A stretch of 64,000 nt of DNA from Demequina silvatica (GTDB lineage: Bacteria; Actinomycetota; Actinomycetes; Actinomycetales; Demequinaceae): NCBI RefSeq assembly GCF_000971215.1, contig NZ_BBMA01000004.1:248001-312000 (forward strand), given 5' to 3'. This document shows, piece after piece, positions 19,714-28,158 of this stretch. Within the stretch, counting starts at the first letter, position 1; every line of letters begins with the position of its first letter. The notes under the pieces were generated by a model. The model had not been told where the DNA came from and searched no databases. It saw only the letters and a program-made list of their open reading frames with translations. The position numbers and the translations under genes were made by a program.

Positions 19714-21672
19714 GTGTCAGACACCCTCACCGACCCCCTCCTCGGCCGCGTCATCGACGGCCGCTACGAGGTGCGCGAGCGGGTCGCGGCGGGTGGCATG
19801 GCGACCGTGTACCTCGCGTTCGACCGCCGTCTCGAGAGGGACGTCGCGCTCAAGGTGATGCACCGCCACCTCGAGGTGGACCCCAACTCGCGCGAGTTCG
19901 TCGCCCGCTTCCGCCGCGAGGCGAAGGCCGCGGCGCGGCTCACCCACCCCGGCGTGGTGCGCGTCTACGACCAGGGCATCGACGAGGACGTCTCCTACCT
20001 CACCATGGAGTACGTCGAGGGCGAGAACCTGCGCGAGCACATGGCCCTCACGGGCCCGATGTCGCTGCGCGAGTCGCTCACCACGCTCGAGCAGGTCCTC
20101 GACGCGCTCGCGTCCGCGCACCGGCTGGGCCTGGTGCACCAGGACGTCAAGCCGGAGAACGTGCTGATCGGCGACGACGGACGGCCGCGGGTGGCCGACT
20201 TCGGTCTCGCCCGCGCCGTCACCGAGGTCACCTCCTCCACGTCGGGCACCATCCTCGGCACCGTCGCGTACCTGGGCCCCGAGCTCATCACCAGCGGCGT
20301 CTCCGACGCCCGCACCGACGTGTACGCCAGCGGCGTGCTGCTCTACGAGATGATCACGGGCCGCCAACCCCACACGGGGACCACGGCCATCCAGGTCGCG
20401 ACCAAGCACGTCCACGAGGACATCCCCGCGCCGTCGACCGTGGTCGCGTGGTTGCCGGCGGAGATCGACGAGCTGGTCGCCGCGCTGACCGCGCGCGAGC
20501 CGGACGCGCGACCCGCCGACGCCGGCGAGGCCCTCCAGCTGGTGCGCCGCACCGCCGGGCTGCTCGACGAGCCGACGCTCGCCCGCCGCGCCGACCCGCC
20601 GTCGGGCTCGACCGCCACGGTGCACGACGCGGACGCCACCGCCATCCTCGCCGCGACGCCGGCCGGCGCCACCGTCGCGCTGCCCATCGGCCTGGGACAC
20701 CCGTTCCCCGCGGTCGGCACCGAGCTCGCCGCACTGCCCGACGACGACCCGGAGGCGAAGGCACCCGCGCGCGCCGACCGTCGCGCCGGCTGGTGGATCG
20801 CCGCGATCGCGGTCGCGGTGCTGGTCCTCGGCGGCGGCGGGCTGTGGTGGTACAACTCGATCGGCCCGGGCGCGTACACGACCGTCCCGTCGGTCGTCGC
20901 CGAGACCCAGGCGGACGCGGTCCAGCTGCTCGAGGGCGCCGGGCTGGACCCTCAGGTCACGCGCGTGTTCGACGACGAGGTCGCCGAGGGGATCGTGATC
21001 AGCACCGACCCCGGGGCGCAGGAGCGCATCCTCGAGGGCGGCACGGTCGCCGTCACGGTGTCCAAGGGCCCGCGCATGACCACGGTGCCCAAGCTCGTGG
21101 GCACGTCCCAGGAGGAGGCCGAGTCCCAGCTCGAGGAGCTGGAGCTGCCGCTGGGCGACGTGACCACCCAGTACTCCGACACGGTTCCCGCGGGCCAGGT
21201 CATGGCGATCACGCCCAAGGCAGGCAAGAGCGTCCGCCACGACACCCCCGTGGACCTCCAGGTCTCCGACGGCCCCGCGCCCATCGAGTTCCCCGACGTC
21301 ACCGGCATGACCGAGGAGGAGGCGCGCAGCCTGCTCGAGAACGACTACGGGCTGACCGTGGTGGTCGAGCGCGCCCGCACCGTCGAGGCGCCCGCGGGCG
21401 AGGTGTTCCTCCAGAGCCCCGAGGCGGGTGCCGCCGGGCACCGCCTCGACTCCATCACCCTCACCGTCTCCGACGGCCCTCCGCTGGTCACCGTCGACGA
21501 CTACATCGGCATGAAGGTCGACAAGGCGGAGAAGGCGGCGCAGGACGCGGGCCTCGACGTGCAGCTCTACCCGTTCTGGCCGTGGAGCTCGAAGGGCGGC
21601 GTGGTCGACCAGTCGATCGTGCCCGGCAACCAGGTGGAGCAGGGCACCACCATCACGCTCAAGTACAACTGA
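19714..21672 (+). CDS. pknL: PASTA-domain serine/threonine protein kinase (PknL/PknB-like)
   Basis: 652 residues. The cytosolic kinase domain (about 12-275) has the glycine loop AAGGMATVYLAF, the catalytic Lys in VALKVMHRH, the loop HQDVKPENVLIG, ADFGLA, and LGPEL in place of APE. The usual HRD arginine is Gln, an uncommon change that removes the residue that normally contacts the phosphorylated activation loop. A single membrane helix sits at about 357-376 (WWIAAIAVAVLVLGGGG). Four extracellular PASTA repeats follow (about 390-650), each starting with a VP/FP-like strand, for binding muropeptides or lipid II. The gene is placed next to Rv2175c, as pknL is in mycobacteria. The GTG at 19714 is chosen because TAGAAT lies 7 nt upstream; an ATG at 19705 is the alternative. 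Confidence 0.88.
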   Translation: MSDTLTDPLLGRVIDGRYEVRERVAAGGMATVYLAFDRRLERDVALKVMHRHLEVDPNSREFVARFRREAKAAARLTHPGVVRVYDQGIDEDVSYLTMEYVEGENLREHMALTGPMSLRESLTTLEQVLDALASAHRLGLVHQDVKPENVLIGDDGRPRVADFGLARAVTEVTSSTSGTILGTVAYLGPELITSGVSDARTDVYASGVLLYEMITGRQPHTGTTAIQVATKHVHEDIPAPSTVVAWLPAEIDELVAALTAREPDARPADAGEALQLVRRTAGLLDEPTLARRADPPSGSTATVHDADATAILAATPAGATVALPIGLGHPFPAVGTELAALPDDDPEAKAPARADRRAGWWIAAIAVAVLVLGGGGLWWYNSIGPGAYTTVPSVVAETQADAVQLLEGAGLDPQVTRVFDDEVAEGIVISTDPGAQERILEGGTVAVTVSKGPRMTTVPKLVGTSQEEAESQLEELELPLGDVTTQYSDTVPAGQVMAITPKAGKSVRHDTPVDLQVSDGPAPIEFPDVTGMTEEEARSLLENDYGLTVVVERARTVEAPAGEVFLQSPEAGAAGHRLDSITLTVSDGPPLVTVDDYIGMKVDKAEKAAQDAGLDVQLYPFWPWSSKGGVVDQSIVPGNQVEQGTTITLKYN

Positions 21673-21677
21673 GCCGC

Positions 21678-21687
21678 CGCATCGTCC
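21678..21687 (-). repeat. GGACGATGCG element, after pknL
   Basis: Minus-strand copy 5 nt after the pknL stop. Together with the plus copy at 21765 it forms an inverted pair flanking the terminator hairpin. Confidence 0.6.
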
Positions 21688-21729
21688 CTCGCGGCGTGCC
21701 GCCGCTCCCCCACGCCCGGGGAAGGCAGA

Positions 21730-21762
21730 ACGCCCCGCCCCGGGGTGACCGGGACGGGGCGT
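21730..21762. terminator. Terminator between pknL and aroG
   Basis: ACGCCCCG (21730-21737) pairs with CGGGGCGT (21755-21762), with further GC pairing inside the loop, between converging genes. Confidence 0.65.
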
Positions 21763-21764
21763 CG

Positions 21765-21774
21765 GGACGATGCG
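21765..21774 (+). repeat. GGACGATGCG element, before the aroG stop
   Basis: Plus copy continuing CGGGC, 3 nt from the terminator stem and 4 nt from the aroG stop codon. Confidence 0.6.
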
Positions 21775-21778
21775 CGGG

Positions 21779-23158
21779 CTAGGCGATCTCCTCGGGCTGC
21801 GGCAGTCGCGCCTTGTGACGGGCGAGCAGGTCCGCGACCAGGAACGCCATCTCCAGCGACTGCTGGTGGTTGAGGCGCGGGTCGACCTTGGTCTCGTAGC
21901 GCCGGGCCAGGCCCTCGTCGTCGATCTTCTCGGTGCCGCCCATGACCTCGGTGACGTCGTCGCCGGTGAGCTCGACGTGGAGGCCGCCGGGGACGGTGCC
22001 GAGCGCCTCGTGCACCTCGAAGAAGCCGGTGACCTCGTCGAGGATGGTGTCGAACTTGCGGGTCTTGTACCCCGAGTCCGAGGTGAAGGTGTTGCCGTGC
22101 ATCGGGTCGGTCAGCCAGGTGACCGCGACGCCGGAGTCGCGCACGCCCTCGACGATCGACGGCAGCGCGTCGCGCACCTTGTCCGCCCCCATGCGCGCCA
22201 CGAACGTGAGGCGTCCGGGGACGTTGTCGGGGTTGAGGATCTCCGCGAGCCGCACAGCGTCCTGCGACGAGGCCGTGGGGCCGAGCTTCACGGCGAGCGG
22301 GTTGTGCACCTTCGACAGGAACTCGACGTGCGCGCCGTCGAGCTGACGGGTGCGCTCGCCGATCCACAGGAAGTGGGCGGAGCAGTCGTAGGCCAGGCCC
22401 GAGCGCGAGTCGATCCGCGTGAGCGCCCGCTCGTAGTCGAGCAGCAGCGCCTCGTGGCTCGAGAAGAGCTCGACCGTCTTGAGCGCCTCGAAGTCGCCGC
22501 CCGCGGCGCCCATGAAGCGCACCGCCCGGTCGATCTCCGCCGCGAACTGCTCGTACTTGGCGTACGCCGGGTTCGCCGCGAAGCCCTTGTTCCACTGGTG
22601 CACGCGGCGCAGGTCGGCGAAGCCGCCCTGCGTGAACGCGCGGATGAGGTTCAGCGTGGACGCGGACACGTGGTACGCGTCGACGAGCCGCTCGGGGTTG
22701 GGGATGCGCTCCTCCTCGGTGAACCCCGAGGAGTTGACGATGTCGCCGCGGTACACGGGCAGCGTCACGCCGTCACGGGTCTCCGTGTCCGACGAGCGCG
22801 GCTTCGCGTACTGGCCCGCCATGCGGCCGATCTTCACCACCGGCGTCGAGGCGCCGTACGTGAGGATGACGGCCATCTGGAGGATGGTCTTGATCTTGTT
22901 GCGGATGCGGTCCGCGGTGGCCTCCGCGAAGATCTCCGCGCAGTCACCGCCCTGGAGGACGAAGGCCTCGCCGCGGGACGCGGCGGCCAGCTGCGCACGC
23001 AGCCGGTCCGCCTCGCCCGCGAACACCAGAGGGGGGACCTGCGAGAGACGGTCGGTCGCGCGTCGCAGCGCAGCGGCGTCGGGCCACTGCGGCTGCTGCC
23101 TCGCCTCCTTGGAGAGGTACGAGTCGACGCCCGCCGCCGCCAGGGCAGCCTCGGTCAT
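21779..23158 (-). CDS. aroG: Class II 3-deoxy-7-phosphoheptulonate (DAHP) synthase
   Basis: 459-residue plant-type (class II) DAHP synthase, first enzyme of the shikimate pathway: phosphoenolpyruvate + erythrose 4-phosphate. Diagnostic segments are FVLQGGDCAEIFAEATADRI (with the metal-binding Cys), RMAGQYAKPRSSDTE, YRGDIVNSSGFT, SSHEALLLDYERALTR, GERTRQLDGAHVEF, KLGPT, and DPMHGNTF with its metal-ligand His. It follows the PPi-phosphofructokinase gene by 4 nt, so the two form an operon that joins glycolytic flux to aromatic amino acid synthesis. No independent ribosome binding site is obvious; translation is probably coupled. Confidence 0.92.
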   Translation of the reverse strand: MTEAALAAAGVDSYLSKEARQQPQWPDAAALRRATDRLSQVPPLVFAGEADRLRAQLAAASRGEAFVLQGGDCAEIFAEATADRIRNKIKTILQMAVILTYGASTPVVKIGRMAGQYAKPRSSDTETRDGVTLPVYRGDIVNSSGFTEEERIPNPERLVDAYHVSASTLNLIRAFTQGGFADLRRVHQWNKGFAANPAYAKYEQFAAEIDRAVRFMGAAGGDFEALKTVELFSSHEALLLDYERALTRIDSRSGLAYDCSAHFLWIGERTRQLDGAHVEFLSKVHNPLAVKLGPTASSQDAVRLAEILNPDNVPGRLTFVARMGADKVRDALPSIVEGVRDSGVAVTWLTDPMHGNTFTSDSGYKTRKFDTILDEVTGFFEVHEALGTVPGGLHVELTGDDVTEVMGGTEKIDDEGLARRYETKVDPRLNHQQSLEMAFLVADLLARHKARLPQPEEIA

Positions 23159-23162
23159 GTGA

Positions 23163-24362
23163 TTACGCCTGTCCGATCGCCTCGAGGGTCTCGACGTACC
23201 ACGGGGTCGTGGTGTCGAAGGGCTTGTGGCCGGCGATGCGCGGGAACGGGATCGCCTTGAGGCGGTCGCCGTCCTCCTCGTCGTGGCCGATCACGCCGGG
23301 CTCGCCGCGCAGGGCGCACTCGACCGCGTAGTCGGTCATCGACTTGATGAGGCGCAGGTCCTCGGCGTTCGCCGCGGCCGCGCGGGAGAAGTAGCCCGAC
23401 TTCTGGACCATGACCTTCTCCGCGCCGAGCTTCTCCGCGAACTGCTTCGCGAACCACTGGCCGGGGTTGATCTCGTCGAGACGCACGTGGCCGAAGGGGT
23501 CGCGCTTGACCTCCTGGCCGGTGGCCTCCATCTCGGCGATGATCTCGGGCACGCCCGCACCCTCCGACAGGAAGATGTTGACGTTGCCGACCTCGTCCAT
23601 GACGGTGCGCAGGCGCGCCGCCTCGGCGTCGATGTCGAGCTTCTGCTCCGGCACGTAGACGGCGTGGATGTCCCAGCGCTCCTTGGTGAGGCCGATGCCG
23701 GGCAGGAACGTGCGGGTCTCGAGGTCCTCGCGGTACTTCATCGCGGCGGCGGCCGTGAGCCAGCCGCACGCACGGCCCATGACCTCGTGGATGATGAGCA
23801 TGCGCGGGCCCGAGCGGTGCTCGCCGATGATGTTGCGGCCGAACTTCGCGGCCTCCTCGGCCGCGGTCCACGCGCCGAGCGACTGGCGGATGGGCACCAC
23901 GTCGTTGTCGATGGTCTTGGGCAGGCCCACCACGGTGAGGCCGTAGTCGTTCTCCGCGAGGTAGGCGGCGAGGTCCGCGGCGGTGGTGTTCGTGTCGTCG
24001 CCGCCGATGGTGTGGAGGACGTCGATGCCGTCGGCCTTGAGCTGCTCGGCGGCGACCTTCAGCGGGTCCTCGCCTTCCTGCACCAGACCGCGCTTGACGC
24101 AGTCCGCGACGTTGGTGAGCTTGACCCGCGAGTTGCCGATGGGCGAGCCGCCGAACTCGTGGAGCAGGCCGGCGTGCTTGCGCACCTCGTCGTCGATCAC
24201 GATCTTCCTGCCGAGCAGCAGGCCCCAGTAGCCGTGCTCATAGGCGATGATCTCCACCTCGGGGGCGATCTCGGTGTAGCGCTCGATCAGACCGCCCACC
24301 GCGGAGGACAGGCAGGGTGCGAACCCACCGGCGGTCAGAAGGGCAACGCGGCGAACCGACAT
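23163..24362 (-). CDS. pfp: Pyrophosphate--fructose 6-phosphate 1-phosphotransferase
   Basis: 399 residues, PfkA superfamily. The phosphoryl-donor loop reads TIGGDDTNTTA (about 118-128): Asp follows GGD where ATP-dependent enzymes have Gly, the classic signature of PPi-dependent enzymes. PKTIDNDV (about 148-155) provides the catalytic Asp, and MGRACGWLTA follows. The reaction is reversible, so the enzyme can serve glycolysis and gluconeogenesis. AAAGG 6 nt before the ATG is a good ribosome binding site. First gene of the operon with aroG, 82 nt after plsC on the same strand. Confidence 0.88.
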   Translation of the reverse strand: MSVRRVALLTAGGFAPCLSSAVGGLIERYTEIAPEVEIIAYEHGYWGLLLGRKIVIDDEVRKHAGLLHEFGGSPIGNSRVKLTNVADCVKRGLVQEGEDPLKVAAEQLKADGIDVLHTIGGDDTNTTAADLAAYLAENDYGLTVVGLPKTIDNDVVPIRQSLGAWTAAEEAAKFGRNIIGEHRSGPRMLIIHEVMGRACGWLTAAAAMKYREDLETRTFLPGIGLTKERWDIHAVYVPEQKLDIDAEAARLRTVMDEVGNVNIFLSEGAGVPEIIAEMEATGQEVKRDPFGHVRLDEINPGQWFAKQFAEKLGAEKVMVQKSGYFSRAAAANAEDLRLIKSMTDYAVECALRGEPGVIGHDEEDGDRLKAIPFPRIAGHKPFDTTTPWYVETLEAIGQA

Positions 24363-24444
24363 GACAAACCTTTCGTCGTATGACTTGCGGAATTCGTGGT
24401 CATTCTAGGCGCGCGCCTGAGGGCGCGGCACCGGGACGGGGGAC

Positions 24445-25158
24445 CTACTCCCCTGCCTCGGGATCCTTGTCCTTGGCGAGCTCGCGCTTGACCGACGCGG
24501 CGTCGCGCTCGACGTACTCCTGGCCCGACAGCGCCGCGATCGCGGCCATGATCCGGTCCGTCGCCTCGCGCAGCGCGGTGCGGTCGTCCTGGCGGCCGTC
24601 GAACTCGGACAGGTCGATCGCGGGGCCGATGCGCACGCCGATCGGGTGGCGCTTGGGCACCTTCTGGCCGATGGGCTGCGCGATGTGGGTGTCGATCATC
24701 GCGACGGGGATCACGGGCGCGCCGGACTCGATCGCGAGACGCGCGACGCCCGTCTTGCCGCGGTACAGGCGGCCGTCGGGGCTGCGGGTGCCCTCCGGGT
24801 AGATGCCGAGAAGCTCGCCGCCCTGCACCACCTGGAGACCGGTGCGCAGCGCGGCCTCGGACGCACGCCCGCCGCCGCGGTGGACGGGGATGGTGCCCAC
24901 GCCCTCCATGAAGGCCTTGGTGGCGTACCCCTTCACGCCCTTGCCGGTGAAGTACTCCTCCTTGCCGAGGAACACCACCTTGCGCTTGATCACGACCGGC
25001 AGGAACACCGAGTCGGAGAAGGACAGGTGGTTGGACGCGAGGATCGCGCCCCCGGTCTCGGGGATGTGCTCCTCGCCCTCGACGGACGGCTTGTACACGC
25101 CCTTGAGCGCGGGGCCCACGAGCACGTGCTTGAAGAGGCGGTAGTACGTATCGCTCAT
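24445..25158 (-). CDS. plsC: 1-acyl-sn-glycerol-3-phosphate acyltransferase (PlsC family)
   Basis: 237 residues. PlsC motifs are in order: SNHLSFSDSVFLP (H-x4-D catalytic pair, about 42-54), MEGVGTIPVHRGG, and IYPEGTRSPDGRLYRGKTG (substrate binding, about 118-136), then VIPVAMIDT. It acylates lysophosphatidate or a similar acceptor at the membrane face in phospholipid synthesis. The C-terminal 50 residues are charged and helical. It starts 6 nt after the ROK kinase gene (same operon) with AGGA just upstream. An orthologous acyltransferase sits in the equivalent mycobacterial neighbourhood. Confidence 0.88.
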   Translation of the reverse strand: MSDTYYRLFKHVLVGPALKGVYKPSVEGEEHIPETGGAILASNHLSFSDSVFLPVVIKRKVVFLGKEEYFTGKGVKGYATKAFMEGVGTIPVHRGGGRASEAALRTGLQVVQGGELLGIYPEGTRSPDGRLYRGKTGVARLAIESGAPVIPVAMIDTHIAQPIGQKVPKRHPIGVRIGPAIDLSEFDGRQDDRTALREATDRIMAAIAALSGQEYVERDAASVKRELAKDKDPEAGE

Positions 25159-25164
25159 GGTGTC

Positions 25165-26127
25165 CTAGCGGTTCGCGGCTGCGATGCGGGCGAGGTCGGC
25201 GGCACCGACGATACCCGCATCGTTGCCCATCTGCGCGGGCACGATCGGCACGATGGGCCGGTGACCGCGCGCGGGCAGGTTGTCCTCGAAGGCCTTGCGC
25301 GCCGGGTGCAGCAGGAGGTCGCCCGCGGCGACCACGCCGCCGCCGATGACGAACAGCTCAGGGTCGAGCGCCGCCGCGAGCGAGGCGGAGCCCTCGCCGA
25401 TCCAGCGGCCCAGCTCCGCGAGCAGCTCGATGCCCAGGTCGTCGCCCTCGACCGCGGCTTCGGTCACGTGGGGACCCTTGATCGACGCGGCGTCGCCGCC
25501 GGCGAGCTCGAGCAGGTGCGCGGCGCGCACCGGCCGGTCCACCGCGGCGCGGCGCGCCTCGCGGGTGAGCGCGGAGCCCGAGGCGTACTGCTCCCAGCAA
25601 CCGCGCAGTCCGCAGCCGCACGAGTGCCCGCCGGGCACCACGCGCAGGTGGCCGAGCTCGGCGGCGAAGCCGTACGCGCCGCGCACCAGCTTGCCGTCCA
25701 CGACCATCGCCGCGCCCAGGCCCGTGCCGATGGTGAGCAGCACCATGTGCTGCACGTCTCGCGCCGCGCCGAAGGCGAACTCGGCCCACCCGGCCGCGTT
25801 CGCATCGTTCTCCACGACCACGGCGACGTCGTCACGGCCCAGCAGGCGGCCCACGTTCTCGGCGAGCGGGTAGTCGCGCCAGGCGATGTTGGGGGCGAAC
25901 AGCACGTGCTCCTGGTCGGAGGAGACGAATCCGGCGGCGGCGAGGCCCACCGAGTGGAACTCGTGGTCCTTCGCCAGCTCGGCCACCGCATCGGCGATCG
26001 CGGCGTCGATGCTCGCGGGGTCCTGCGGCTGCGTCTTGCGCTTGGTCTTCGCGATGATGGTGCCGTGCTCGTCGACCACACCGACAGCGATCTTGGTGCC
26101 GCCGATGTCCACGCCGATTGCATGCAT
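25165..26127 (-). CDS. ROK-family glucokinase
   Basis: 320 residues. The phosphate-1 loop GVDIGGTKIAVGVV starts at residue 4. ENDANAAGWAEFAFGAA carries the catalytic Asp, and TIGTGLGAAMVVDG follows. The ROK zinc motif HSCGCGLRGCWEQYASG (about 157-173) is complete, with three Cys. It probably phosphorylates glucose with ATP; N-acetylmannosamine or other sugars cannot be excluded. The ATG at 26127 is chosen because homology begins at MHAIGVDIGG; upstream codons read into the divergent promoter region shared with the acyl-CoA ligase gene (85 bp). Operon with plsC. Confidence 0.88.
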   Translation of the reverse strand: MHAIGVDIGGTKIAVGVVDEHGTIIAKTKRKTQPQDPASIDAAIADAVAELAKDHEFHSVGLAAAGFVSSDQEHVLFAPNIAWRDYPLAENVGRLLGRDDVAVVVENDANAAGWAEFAFGAARDVQHMVLLTIGTGLGAAMVVDGKLVRGAYGFAAELGHLRVVPGGHSCGCGLRGCWEQYASGSALTREARRAAVDRPVRAAHLLELAGGDAASIKGPHVTEAAVEGDDLGIELLAELGRWIGEGSASLAAALDPELFVIGGGVVAAGDLLLHPARKAFEDNLPARGHRPIVPIVPAQMGNDAGIVGAADLARIAAANR

Positions 26128-26212
26128 GCTGAGGTGCCTTCCGATACTCCGCTGGGACTGCGTCAAGGCTATCGTCTGTGACGTCGCCTCTACTGCCACG
26201 GGAGTCCCAAGG

Positions 26213-28006
26213 ATGAGCCAGCCCTCACGCGCGGAATACGCACCCAACATCGTCGCGCTCATCGCGGAGCGCTGGCGCACCCACGCGGACGCCGTGGTGA
26301 TGCGCTACGCCGATGAGGACGACCGGTGGATCGACGTCACCGGCGCGGAGGCGCAGGCCATGGTCGACGCCACCGCGAAAGGGCTCGTCGCGCGCGGCGT
26401 CGAGCCCGGGCAGAGCGTCGGCATCATGGCGCGCACCCGGATCGAGTGGTCGATCCTCGACGTCGCGATCTGGACGGTCGGCGCCCTGCCGGTGCCCATC
26501 TACGACACCTCGTCGGCGTCCCAGATCGACTGGATCACCTCGGATGCGGACATCTCCGTGCTGGTGGTCGAGACCGCGGAGCACGCCGCGCTCGCGCGCT
26601 CCGTCGCGGCGGACCCCGAGAGCCCGCTGCGCGACATCCTCGTGATCGACGAGGGCTGCATGGAGGACCTGCGCGCCGCGGGCGCCGGCATCCCCGACTC
26701 GATCATCGCGGAGCGCTCGGCGCTCGCGACGCTCGACTCCCCCGCGACCATCGTCTACACGTCGGGCACCACGGGCCGCCCCAAGGGCGCGGTGCTCACG
26801 CACTTCAACTTCGTGCGCCACACCTACGGGATCCAGGACGAGCTCGACGACGTGCTGCTGTTCGACGGCGCGAGCACCGTCCTGTTCCTCACCCTCGCGC
26901 ACTCGCTCGCGCGCCTGGTCGAGGTGGTGCTGCTCGCCTCGGGGACCGTGATCGGGTACTGCCCCGACTCGCGCAAGCTGGTGCCGTACTTCGCGAGCTT
27001 CCAGCCGACGCTGATCCTCGCGGTGCCGCGCGTGTTCGAGAAGGTCTACAACGCCGCCGAGCAGAAGGCCGCCGCGGGCGGCAAGGTGAAGATCTTCCGC
27101 TGGGCCGCGAAGCAGTCGATCGAGTACTCGCGCGCCCTCGCCACCTCCGGCGGTCCGTCGCTGGCGCTCAAGGCGCGTCACGCGATCGCCGACCGTCTGG
27201 TGCTGTCGAAGATCCGCGAGGTGCTCGGCGGCCGGGCACGCCACGCCATCTCGGGCTCGGCGCCGCTCGGCGACCGGCTGGGGCACTTCTACAACGGTCT
27301 CGGGCTGCAGGTGCTCGAGGGCTACGGTCTCACCGAGGTCACCGCGGCGTCGCACGTCAACCGCACGCGGCTGTCGAAGATCGGCTCCGTCGGGACGGCG
27401 CTGCCGGGCTTCGAGGTGCGGATCGCGGACGACGGCGAGATCCTCATGCGCGGCGACATGCTGTTCACCGGCTATCACCGCAACGCGGAGGCCACGGACG
27501 CGGCCATGGCCGACGGATGGTTCCACACCGGCGACATCGGCCACGAGGACGCGGAGGGCTACCTCTACATCACGGGTCGCAAGAAGGAGATCATCGTGAC
27601 CGCGGGCGGCAAGAACGTCGCGCCCGCCGTGCTCGAGGACCGGCTCCGCGGCTACGCCCTGGTGAGCCAGTGCGTGGTGGTCGGCGACGCGAAGCCGTTC
27701 ATCGGTGCGCTGCTGACGCTGGACGCCGAGGCGCTGCCCGGCTGGCTCAAGGCCCACGGGCTGCCCGAGCTCACCGTCGCCGAGGCGGCCGCCGACCCGC
27801 TGGTGCGCGAGCACCTCGAGAAGGCGGTGGACCGCGCGAACCGGGCGGTGTCGCGGGCGGAGTCGATCCGCAAGTGGGACATCCTCGCGGACGACTTCAC
27901 GGTCGAGAACGGGTACCTCACCCCGTCGCTCAAGCTCAAGCGCGCACAGGTACTGCGCGACTTCGCCGAGGACATCGAGCGCCTGTACGCGCCCGTCCCG
28001 CGCTGA
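26213..28006 (+). CDS. AMP-dependent long-chain fatty acid--CoA ligase (FadD15-like)
   Basis: 597 residues of the adenylate-forming superfamily. The P-loop IVYTSGTTGRPKGAVLTH is at about 179-196. GYGLTEVTAASHVN is the adenine-binding motif. WFHTGDIGHEDAEGYLYITG and RKKEIIVTAGGKNVAP form the hinge and C-terminal domain; the catalytic Lys is expected near the C-terminus in LKLKRAQVLRDF. It would activate long-chain fatty acids to acyl-CoA via acyl-AMP. GGGAG 8 nt upstream supports the ATG at 26213. It is divergent from the ROK/plsC operon, linking acyl activation with phospholipid acylation. A palindrome-rich stretch follows the gene. Confidence 0.88.
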   Translation: MSQPSRAEYAPNIVALIAERWRTHADAVVMRYADEDDRWIDVTGAEAQAMVDATAKGLVARGVEPGQSVGIMARTRIEWSILDVAIWTVGALPVPIYDTSSASQIDWITSDADISVLVVETAEHAALARSVAADPESPLRDILVIDEGCMEDLRAAGAGIPDSIIAERSALATLDSPATIVYTSGTTGRPKGAVLTHFNFVRHTYGIQDELDDVLLFDGASTVLFLTLAHSLARLVEVVLLASGTVIGYCPDSRKLVPYFASFQPTLILAVPRVFEKVYNAAEQKAAAGGKVKIFRWAAKQSIEYSRALATSGGPSLALKARHAIADRLVLSKIREVLGGRARHAISGSAPLGDRLGHFYNGLGLQVLEGYGLTEVTAASHVNRTRLSKIGSVGTALPGFEVRIADDGEILMRGDMLFTGYHRNAEATDAAMADGWFHTGDIGHEDAEGYLYITGRKKEIIVTAGGKNVAPAVLEDRLRGYALVSQCVVVGDAKPFIGALLTLDAEALPGWLKAHGLPELTVAEAAADPLVREHLEKAVDRANRAVSRAESIRKWDILADDFTVENGYLTPSLKLKRAQVLRDFAEDIERLYAPVPR

Positions 28007-28040
28007 ACCGGCTGGTAGGCGCACCAGGGGTCGCGGCACC

Positions 28041-28129
28041 GCATGCCGGATGCCCCGCATGCGGGGGGCACCCATGCGGGTGGCACCACAAGTCGGGGCT
28101 GGCCGGACATTCCGGACATGCACAGCATG
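28041..28129. repeat. Cluster of GCATGC-centred and CCGGA palindromes
   Basis: The 152-bp gap holds GCATGC at 28041, a perfect 14-bp palindrome CCCCGCATGCGGGG (28053-28066), ACCC-ATGC-GGGT (28070-28081), CCGGA-cat-TCCGG (28103-28115) and CATGC-aca-GCATG (28117-28129). The first two could end the acyl-CoA ligase transcript; the last two lie 30-55 nt before the next ATG and could be operators. Confidence 0.5.
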
Positions 28130-28158
28130 GTGGCGAATCCAACCCGGAGGTTCTCACC

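Noticed and set aside
24363-24444. Riboswitch or leader before the PPi-phosphofructokinase gene
   Set aside because: Only 82 nt, with no conserved riboswitch core or attenuator hairpin seen; a plain ribosome binding site explains the start.
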